Positions 58,677 through 64,000 of a stretch of DNA of 64,000 nucleotides are shown in pieces (positions within the stretch are counted from its first letter, which is position 1; each line of letters begins with the position of its first letter). The notes below the pieces were generated by a model. The model made no database searches. It had not been told where the DNA came from and saw nothing but the letters and a program-made list of their open reading frames with translations. Location of the stretch: positions 1-64,000 of the forward strand of contig JBGVIJ010000027.1 in assembly GCA_045123075.1 (NCBI GenBank). Reading direction: 5' to 3'. The stretch comes from JAHHUH01 sp045123075. GTDB lineage: Bacteria > Bacillota > Negativicutes > Acidaminococcales > Acidaminococcaceae. The position numbers and the translations under genes are program-made.

Positions 58677-59702
58677 CTATCTTACATAAATTTCGTATTC
58701 ATCTTTTTCAACCAGCTCACCTACGATTTGAGCAGGCAGACCAGCAGCTTGTAATTCTTTTTCTAAAGCCAAAGCATCTTCCGGAGCAACAGCAACTAAA
58801 AGTCCACCGGAAGTTTGAGGATCAAAAAGGACTTCTTCCATGGCAAAGGGTACATTCTCAAAATGCACATACTCGCCAAAATGATTGCGGTTCTTTTGCC
58901 CTGCAGCTGTCAGTAAAAATTCATCTGCATAAGCCAAAGCTTCTTTTATTACAGGAACATTCTTCATTTGAACATTAGCAGAAAGCTGACCGTCTACCAT
59001 TTCGTGGAGATGTCCCAAAAAGCTAAAACCGGTAACATCAGTGCAAGCGTGCACTGAGTACTTACGCAAAAATTCTGCTGCGTATTTATTGAGTGTAGTC
59101 ATGGATTTTATAGCTTCTTCCATAGCTTCAGCAGAAGCTTCGCCCACTCTATTGGCAGTGCAAACAATACCCACGCCTAACTTTTTAGTAAGAATAAGTT
59201 TATCGCCAACCTTGCCTGTATTGTTTTGGTAAATCTTTTCAGGATGTACCACACCGGTTACAGAAAGACCATACTTCACATCACTATCAGCAATGGAATG
59301 ACCTCCTGCCAGCTGACCACCTGCTTCGATGACCTTTTCCGCACCGCCACGCATGATTTCCCCTAAAATATTTAAATCCATATCTTCAGGAAAGCACACA
59401 ATGTTCAAGGCAGTCTTCACCTCGCCACCCATAGCGTAAATGTCACTTAAAGCATTGGTTGCCGCAATCTTGCCGAAGGTGTACGGGTCTTCAACCATCG
59501 GCGGGAAGAAGTCCAAAGTTTGAACTAAGGCAACCTCATCAGAAATTTTATATACGGCAGCGTCATCCTTGCTATCATAACCAACTAAAAGATTTTCATC
59601 GCAGGGAGCTTTAGGCAATTTGGATAATACGTGACTTAAAATTCCTGCACCTAATTTAGCAGTGCATCCACCGCCCCTACAAAACACAATCTTCTCACTC
59701 AC
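58677..59702 (-). CDS. selD: Selenide, water dikinase
   Basis: Makes selenophosphate from selenide and ATP. 341 aa. The catalytic site is a Cys-Lys form, GGGCTAKLG (Cys13, Lys16), not selenocysteine. Further motifs are DDAAVY (about 47-52), TLDFFPPMVEDPYTFGKIAATNALSDIYAMGG (key D-P-G-I-A-A-N-SD-AMGG) and GHSIAD. GTG 59702 has AGAGGTG 9 nt upstream; a GTG at 59714 lies in that site. No selA/selB or tRNA-Sec in view, so selenium here likely serves the hydroxylase cofactor. Confidence 0.96.
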   Translation of the reverse strand: MSEKIVFCRGGGCTAKLGAGILSHVLSKLPKAPCDENLLVGYDSKDDAAVYKISDEVALVQTLDFFPPMVEDPYTFGKIAATNALSDIYAMGGEVKTALNIVCFPEDMDLNILGEIMRGGAEKVIEAGGQLAGGHSIADSDVKYGLSVTGVVHPEKIYQNNTGKVGDKLILTKKLGVGIVCTANRVGEASAEAMEEAIKSMTTLNKYAAEFLRKYSVHACTDVTGFSFLGHLHEMVDGQLSANVQMKNVPVIKEALAYADEFLLTAAGQKNRNHFGEYVHFENVPFAMEEVLFDPQTSGGLLVAVAPEDALALEKELQAAGLPAQIVGELVEKDEYEIYVR

Positions 59703-60399
59703 AATACGCTTCACCTCTAATCCAAAGCTTCTCTAAGTCAAAGCCTTCTTTTTCTAAAAGACTTTTTATTTTCAAAGCACTATTCAGTCTATTTTCATCG
59801 TCACATTTATTTAAAACTATAAAATAATTTCGTTGTCCAACATTTTTAAAAGCACCTTGCTCAGAAAGCAAAAGCTTTACTGCATCCTCTTCCGTCAAGC
59901 AGTGTTCAAGCATAACACCTAAAAATTCCTGTACTTTTTCCAAACGGAAGCAAACTTCTGAAATTGGTTGGTGCAGTGCATCTAAACCCATTACTGCTAT
60001 AACAGTATCACTTGCAGGCAAAAGCACCGGTTCATTTTCAGCAGGAGCTTTGCAAGGCAAGCGCTTCGCTCCATCTGCTTCAACAAGCACTAAATCTGCA
60101 AGAGTACTGTAAGTTTTAAAAACATCTGCTGATAATTGGGTAAGCTTGCCAGTTCCAGCTTCAATGTTGCCAACTACAGCATAGTTTCCCGCTTGCCACA
60201 AAGCTTCCACTTCTGCAAGGGATTGTGCAAAATTACAAGCAGGCTGAAAAATATGGGTAGTAGTAGTTACCAAAACCTTTTTCCCTAAACTGGCAAAGTG
60301 TTCTGCCAACTGGTACATAACCGTAGTTTTACCACCAGCTCCGACTAAAGAAACAATATGCTTTTTATCTTGTAAGTATTTAAAAAGGAAATGTTCCAC
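59695..60399 (-). CDS. yqeC: Selenium-dependent hydroxylase accessory protein YqeC
   Basis: 234 aa P-loop protein: VGAGGKTTVMYQLA (Walker A, about 17-24), EADGAKRLP (about 111-119) and NKCDDENRL near 202. Family members occur only with the selenium-dependent molybdenum hydroxylase module and the role is unknown, perhaps energy-dependent metallocenter assembly. Start chosen as GTG 60399, 11 nt behind GGAGG; a TTG nine nt earlier is too near. Overlaps the selD start by 8 nt. Confidence 0.9.
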   Translation of the reverse strand: MEHFLFKYLQDKKHIVSLVGAGGKTTVMYQLAEHFASLGKKVLVTTTTHIFQPACNFAQSLAEVEALWQAGNYAVVGNIEAGTGKLTQLSADVFKTYSTLADLVLVEADGAKRLPCKAPAENEPVLLPASDTVIAVMGLDALHQPISEVCFRLEKVQEFLGVMLEHCLTEEDAVKLLLSEQGAFKNVGQRNYFIVLNKCDDENRLNSALKIKSLLEKEGFDLEKLWIRGEAYCE

Positions 60400-60423
60400 C
60401 AGAAACAATCCTCCGTTTAAATT

Positions 60424-61716
60424 TTAATCTACATTTTTTGTAGTCATGATTGCTAAAATTTCTGCATCAGTATCTTTCATACCTTGGTTGCCAACGCGAG
60501 CCATATTCTTAATGCATTGTTCCGCAGTTTCTGCACAGATACCGTCACTTACTCGTAACGCAACATTGTTAACTGCGTGAATGGCACTCATCAAAGCAGC
60601 GAAAGAACCTGTAGAAACCTTCAATGCGCAACCAACTTTACCACCGTCGCACAACATGCCAGTTACTGTTCCGCACATATTGCGAATAGCGTAAGTAATT
60701 TGTTCATCGTTACCACCTAATAGCCAAGTTATACCAGCGGACGCAGCGGTGGAGGAACACATTACGCAGCTACACATAGGGGAAAGTTTACCAACATAAG
60801 CATTGATGTAGCGATTTACCAAATGAGCAAAGGCTAAAGCTTGCACAGTTTTAAGCTTGCTTGCGCCAATAACTTTGGCGGTTTCACTTACAGGTAAAAT
60901 TACAACTAAACCTTTTGTCCCTGCACCAGAACTACTCATTGTAGGCAGCGGGCAACCATCCAATCTACTTTCTGCAGCAGAAGAAACCTGCAAAACAATC
61001 TTATTAGCTAAGTCGTTGGCAAGTAAGCCTGCATTGATTTCCTTACGCAGATTTTGAGCAATGCCCACGCCAACTTCTTGGGTTTCAGAATAAGCGGCAA
61101 GACTTTCGTTCATTGCCACACCATCTAACATAAATTCCAGCTCTTCTTCGGTAACAGTAGTAACAAGCTTACGAATATCAGCAATAGTCATTTCCAGCAA
61201 AGCATTTACTAAAACATCATCGCCTGCAGTAGTGGTGGCAGTTTCTTTTTCCAAAAGCACTTCTCCATTACGAGACAAGTACACAATATTTGTATGAGCG
61301 TTTTGAATAACGCAAATTGCTTCTTCATTCTTGGAGCGGAGAATACATTTTACATACAAGCTTTTGGCAGCGTCATCCACTTTAACGGACACTTTGCCGG
61401 CTTTAACCAAAGCTTCTGCTTTCGCCAAGATGTCATCATTAATATCTGCTAAAAGCTCTAAATTCTTCTCAGGATTTTTCAGGAAAGCACCAAGAGCGGC
61501 AGCCCAATCTAAACCAACCGTAGAACAGTTGGGAATCCCTGCAGACATACCATTTTTATAAATGCCTGCATTAGTAAAAACTTCTATAGTTTCTAGATTA
61601 TCTTCTATTAATTTTCCTGCGTTTGCTGCACATAAAGCTATGCATACAGGTTCTGTACAACCTAAAGCAGGAACAACATCTTTTCTTAAAAGTTCAAGCA
61701 TTTGCTCTTTATTCAT
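60424..61716 (-). CDS. L-cysteine desulfidase-like Fe-S enzyme (UPF0597/CyuA type)
   Basis: 430 aa. The N-terminal LGCTEPVCIALCAA (key Cys of the Fe-S cluster) and later cysteines in KLSPMCSCVMCSSTAASAG and GGKVGCALKVSTGSFAA match the serine dehydratase/cysteine desulfidase UPF0597 family, which breaks cysteine into sulfide, ammonia and pyruvate. It is first in the selenium operon, with the main promoter just upstream, so it could feed sulfide or detoxify cysteine for the desulfurase. The ATG follows GGAGTG. Confidence 0.88.
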   Translation of the reverse strand: MNKEQMLELLRKDVVPALGCTEPVCIALCAANAGKLIEDNLETIEVFTNAGIYKNGMSAGIPNCSTVGLDWAAALGAFLKNPEKNLELLADINDDILAKAEALVKAGKVSVKVDDAAKSLYVKCILRSKNEEAICVIQNAHTNIVYLSRNGEVLLEKETATTTAGDDVLVNALLEMTIADIRKLVTTVTEEELEFMLDGVAMNESLAAYSETQEVGVGIAQNLRKEINAGLLANDLANKIVLQVSSAAESRLDGCPLPTMSSSGAGTKGLVVILPVSETAKVIGASKLKTVQALAFAHLVNRYINAYVGKLSPMCSCVMCSSTAASAGITWLLGGNDEQITYAIRNMCGTVTGMLCDGGKVGCALKVSTGSFAALMSAIHAVNNVALRVSDGICAETAEQCIKNMARVGNQGMKDTDAEILAIMTTKNVD

Positions 61717-61747
61717 AAGGCACACTCCATAATCAATCATTATTTAG

Positions 61748-61776
61748 ATTATAAAACATCACCCTTGCTTATACAA
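61748..61776 (-). promoter_or_regulatory. Promoter of the selenium operon
   Basis: TTGTAT (61771-61776), 17 nt, consensus TATAAT (61748-61753). The gaps downstream are short to xdhC, so it may drive eight genes. Confidence 0.75.
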
Positions 61777-61814
61777 CTTACAAAGCCAATAAGAAGCCTT
61801 TCTTCGCAACAAAA

Positions 61815-61842
61815 AAAGAGCTGACACAAAGTCAGCCCTCTT
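61815..61842 (-). terminator. Terminator of the BMP-family gene
   Basis: AAGAGGGCTGAC / GTCAGCTCTT stem (loop TTTGT) on the minus strand followed by TTTTTTTG, 9 nt after the stop. Confidence 0.9.
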
Positions 61843-61850
61843 AAAAAATC

Positions 61851-62930
61851 TTATTTTTTGTTGCGATGATTTTTAGCGTCTTGGTCTACAAATTGTTTGG
61901 TTACAGGGTCAAATTCCAAACCGTTGTAAACGGTATTGATTTTAACTTTGCCAGCCAAAACGTCATCTTTCAATTTGGTCAATTTTTTAGCAACTTTTTT
62001 CGGAACTTGTTTGGAGATTGCCAAACGAACTACGTCCGGATTTTCCAAGCCGATTACGGTTACAGCGTTGTTTTTCAAGGTGCCAGCTTTGTAGTCTTTA
62101 GCAGCGTTAATGATTGCAACACTGGAGTCAGCAACTGCAGAACCGATGAAGATCGGGGAAACTTCGGTCCAGTCAATTACGTTACCGATTTCTTTAACTT
62201 TGCCGTTGGTAGCTTCGATAGCATCGTTTACGCCAAAACGACCGCCGTTGAGCATGGTATAGATTACGTCTACGCCCATAGAGATTTCTGCTTCAGCAGC
62301 TTTAGCGTTGATTTCGTTGTTGTCCAAGTTACCGGTGAATTGGGTATAGAATTCAGCGTCTTTGTTAACGCGTTTCAAACCATCATAGAAAGCAGCGCGA
62401 GCTTGTACGCCCGGTTTCGGCCAAGCGCCGGAGATGTGACCAACTTTATCAGTTTTAGTCATGTAACCAGCCAAAGCACCTGCCAAGAAAGCGGATTGTT
62501 CTTGGTCAACTTTGTAGCTGCTTACGTTATCGCTTTTTACGCCACCTTGAATTACTACGAATTGGATTTGGGGAAATTCTTTACTAACAGTTGCAACGGG
62601 AGCATTGCATTGGCCACCGTGAGCAATAATCAGTTTCGGTCCTTCTTGTGCAATTTTACGCAATTCTTCGGTCAGAACTTCTCTGTTAGAAGTAGCGGAA
62701 ATTTCAGATACGCATTTAACATTGGTGGTAACTTCGTTAGCAATGCGGGTATAACCACGATAACCAGCTTCCATGAAACCGTTATCTTTGGCAAAACCGG
62801 GAAGCATTACGGAAATTTCTGGAGTTTTTTCCAAATTACCGGCAGGAGTTTCAACAACTGCTGCACTTGCTACGCTCATGAACAAGGAGCTGGCAAATAT
62901 CATTGCGAGAACTTTTTTATTAAGCATCAT
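61851..62930 (-). CDS. BMP family ABC transporter substrate-binding protein
   Basis: 359 aa. A cleavable signal peptide (MMLNKKVLAMIFASSLFMSVASA) precedes a BMP/PnrA-type periplasmic domain with PEISVMLPGFAKDNGFMEAGYRG, then VVIQGG, then QEQSAFLAGALAGYMTKTDKVGHI and a C-terminal LAGKVKINTVYNG. BMP proteins bind purine nucleosides or similar; the partner permease and ATPase are not nearby. There is no lipobox Cys, so it should be soluble. A near-perfect promoter suggests high expression. Confidence 0.88.
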   Translation of the reverse strand: MMLNKKVLAMIFASSLFMSVASAAVVETPAGNLEKTPEISVMLPGFAKDNGFMEAGYRGYTRIANEVTTNVKCVSEISATSNREVLTEELRKIAQEGPKLIIAHGGQCNAPVATVSKEFPQIQFVVIQGGVKSDNVSSYKVDQEQSAFLAGALAGYMTKTDKVGHISGAWPKPGVQARAAFYDGLKRVNKDAEFYTQFTGNLDNNEINAKAAEAEISMGVDVIYTMLNGGRFGVNDAIEATNGKVKEIGNVIDWTEVSPIFIGSAVADSSVAIINAAKDYKAGTLKNNAVTVIGLENPDVVRLAISKQVPKKVAKKLTKLKDDVLAGKVKINTVYNGLEFDPVTKQFVDQDAKNHRNKK

Positions 62931-62960
62931 AAACACCCTCCTAAAATACTAGTCCCGTAA

Positions 62961-62989
62961 ATTATATCTACGGCTCACCAGTCTGTCAA
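62961..62989 (-). promoter_or_regulatory. Consensus promoter of the BMP gene
   Basis: TTGACA (62984-62989), 17 nt, TATAAT (62961-62966): both hexamers perfect. Leader about 25 nt. Confidence 0.85.
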
Positions 62990-63045
62990 TGAACCACCCC
63001 TCAAAAACAGCTATCATTAAACATTTAATTCAAGAAAATGCAAAA

Positions 63046-63071
63046 AAGCCTGTGCAAAAAGCACAGGCCTT
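63046..63071 (-). terminator. Terminator left from the tRNA-Arg locus
   Basis: AAGGCCTGTGC / GCACAGGCTT stem with TTTTT loop and T-run on the minus strand, 11 nt past the CCA of the tRNA fragment. It would have terminated the original tRNA gene. Confidence 0.8.
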
Positions 63072-63081
63072 ATTTTTTAAA

Positions 63082-63126
63082 TGGTGATCCCGGCCAGAAT
63101 CGAACTGGCGACCTACTGCTTAGGAG
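63082..63126 (-). other. 3' fragment of tRNA-Arg(CCT), putative attachment-site scar
   Basis: The minus strand reads CTCCTAAGCAGT, then AGGTC, GCCAG-TTCGATT-CTGGC, CGGGATC-A-CCA. These are the anticodon loop with CCT, the 3' anticodon stem, variable loop, whole T-arm, 3' acceptor strand and CCA. The 5' half is missing: upstream is an AT-rich sequence that cannot pair with the anticodon or acceptor strands. A 45-nt 3' end next to a foreign-looking region is what tRNA-targeting integrases leave at the distal end of their element. The intact tRNA would then lie at the far end, outside the window. Confidence 0.75.
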
Positions 63127-63336
63127 TTTTATTCATTTAAAATACCCTTGTTATTTCGAACAAAATTGTACAAAAATCTCACAAAATATATTAACATTGC
63201 TATAGTTTTGTGAACTTATTTTTATTATCAAATATGTCCAAAATAGTGTCGGTCTATATTTGGTCTTTAAACATATAGTGTTTTCAATTGTAGTTTTATA
63301 CAACACTTTATTCTCAATACTATTTCTGTTAGGGAT

Positions 63337-63504
63337 ATGGAAAGTGCTATTCCCTTCCCTAAAATGCTCAAAAAATTATCGGCACTATATGAAGAAAATA
63401 AAACCTTCTTCGTTGCATGGGGAACATCTGATTATAAAGTTTTAGACCAATGCTGCTATAAGCATAAGCTTTCAAATCCAATACAGAAGAAAGATTACCT
63501 TTAG
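63337..63504 (+). pseudogene. Fragment of a 3'-5' exonuclease (DEDD family)
   Basis: A 55-residue open stretch with KLSALYEENKTFFVAWG.SDYKVLDQCCYKHKL. The FVAWG-(T)-SDYKVLDQCC pattern is typical of the second Asp-containing block (W-G-x-x-D) of DnaQ/EXOIII-type and KapD-like exonucleases, but the first exo motif and the last one are missing. No ribosome-binding site. A decayed remnant. The rest of 63127-63550 has no recognised gene. Confidence 0.5.
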
Positions 63505-63550
63505 TTATTCCGAAGCGCGAAAATTTAAATCATTTTAGAAGGTGTTGACA

Positions 63551-63588
63551 ACATAAAATTTATGACGTTTACGTCGTAAATTTTATGT
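63551..63588. repeat. 17-bp inverted repeat upstream of the ATPase gene
   Basis: Arms 63551-63567 and 63572-63588, 16 of 17 bases paired, with a TTTA loop, containing GACGTTTACGTCGTAA in the middle. A very similar 16-nt stretch (GACATTTGCGTCGTAA) is at 63640-63655. Could be an operator for the gene that follows or part of element-end DNA. Confidence 0.5.
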
Positions 63589-63615
63589 TTAGTTCTTTAT
63601 GATTGAGCAAAACCA

Positions 63616-63655
63616 TGATATACTTTAGATGTAAATAACGACATTTGCGTCGTAA
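63616..63655 (+). promoter_or_regulatory. Extended -10 and operator-like repeat of the ATPase gene
   Basis: TGATATACT (63616-63624) is an extended -10. Downstream, ACGAC/GTCGT (63638-63653) forms an inverted repeat related to the 63551-63588 palindrome; a protein bound there would block elongation. Confidence 0.45.
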
Positions 63656-63671
63656 GTTTGAGGTGAGATAA

Positions 63672-64000
63672 ATGATTAAGCGAGATACATATTTACAGCA
63701 AATTATCCGTAATATGTGGAACGGTGAAATAAAGGTTATTACAGGTATTAGAAGATGTGGGAAATCGGTACTGCTTTTTAACCTGTTCAAAGATTATCTT
63801 CTCTCCCAGAATATTCCAGAAGACAATATAATAAAGATAGAATTAGATCAAAGGCGTTATTATAAATTTAGAAATCCTATAACACTATGCGAATATGTTG
63901 AGAGCATTATTTCTAAAAAGAATGATGAGAAGTTCTATCTTTTCATTGACGAAGTTCAATTTACCATAAAGGTTGAAGACCCTGAAAATGATAACATTAT
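63672..64000 (+). CDS. AAA ATP-binding protein of the DUF4143 (AAA_14) family, 3' end outside window
   Basis: The visible 109 residues start MIKRDTYLQQIIRNMWNGEIKVITG, then Walker A GIRRCGKSVLL (about 26-36) and Walker B FYLFIDEVQ (about 90-98). This is the AAA_14/DUF4143 pattern of ATPases common on mobile elements and in gut Bacteroidota/Bacillota; the role is unclear. GAGGTG precedes the ATG. It lies inside the putative integrated element to the right of the tRNA fragment. Confidence 0.85.
   Translation, partial: MIKRDTYLQQIIRNMWNGEIKVITGIRRCGKSVLLFNLFKDYLLSQNIPEDNIIKIELDQRRYYKFRNPITLCEYVESIISKKNDEKFYLFIDEVQFTIKVEDPENDNI

Noticed and set aside
61866..62960. 364-codon + strand frame opposite the BMP gene
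   Set aside because: Shadow of a highly biased gene; the minus-strand gene has signal peptide, promoter and terminator.
63082..63126. Functional tRNA-Arg
   Set aside because: The acceptor 5' strand, D-arm and 5' anticodon stem are missing and flanking bases cannot pair, so it is only a 3' fragment.

Overview
The window is bacterial chromosome with moderately low G+C, strong purine-rich Shine-Dalgarno sites, several GTG/TTG starts and many rho-independent terminators. Gene orders such as rpmE-DUF1385-prfA-prmC-tsaC and tig-clpP-clpX-lon-engB are typical of Bacillota. With the selenium-dependent molybdenum hydroxylase locus, the DUF3343 gene and the AbrB-type permease, I favour an anaerobic gut member of the Negativicutes (for example Acidaminococcaceae). 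No rRNA or outer-membrane marker lies here, so this placement is an inference.

Layout. 1-8.9 kb: translation and tRNA-modification genes (tsaC, prmC, prfA, DUF1385, rpmE, mnmA), a cysteine block headed by an Rrf2 regulator (rrf2-cysK-HD-mnmA), and glpK. 9.0-9.2 kb: a complete-looking transcription unit for a 19-residue peptide. 9.4-16.9 kb: an AbrB-type permease, then the proteostasis cluster engB, lon, clpX, clpP, tig and tRNA-Gly(GCC). 17.1-28.2 kb: an AT-richer accessory island. 28.2-32 kb: a pyrimidine-rich leader or RNA, a secreted protein, a PAP2 phosphatase, dinB and small unknowns. 32-43.6 kb: an M20 peptidase with its presumed transporter, cysE with a GltD-like oxidoreductase, cstA, a CHAD protein, a 2-hydroxyacid dehydrogenase, mscS and trxA. 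43.6-49.1 kb: one operon for molybdate uptake and molybdenum cofactor synthesis. 49.2-61.8 kb: a three-subunit molybdenum hydroxylase, mocA, a xanthine/uracil permease and the selenium set xdhC, yqeB, DUF3343, a cysteine desulfurase, yedF, selD, yqeC, plus a cysteine desulfidase-like gene. These make and install molybdenum cofactor and labile selenium for a purine-type hydroxylase. 61.8-62.9 kb: a BMP-family binding protein. 63.08 kb to the end: a 3' fragment of tRNA-Arg(CCT) that looks like the att scar of an integrated element continuing beyond the window, with a broken exonuclease and a DUF4143-type ATPase.

The most interesting signal is in the 17-28 kb island. Four successive divergent gene pairs each share an intergenic 7-4-7 inverted repeat (consensus TGYGCCATTTTTGGTACA). 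In all four it lies exactly 10 nt upstream of an extended -10 (TGN-TAYMMT) on the + strand, and no good -35 is present. At one site, and weakly at two others, a -10-like hexamer also lies 10-11 nt away on the opposite strand. The first pair includes a WYL-domain regulator, the only obvious DNA-binding regulator in the island. The pairs encode a WYL regulator / 26-residue membrane peptide plus Sel1 protein; a frameshifted nuclease-like gene / unknown; a PD-(D/E)XK nuclease / HExxH zincin; and a CbxX-type AAA+ ATPase / small membrane protein, CxxC protein and UDG-like protein. This reads as a WYL-controlled stress or defence regulon that I do not recognise as described. The function is inferred, not shown.
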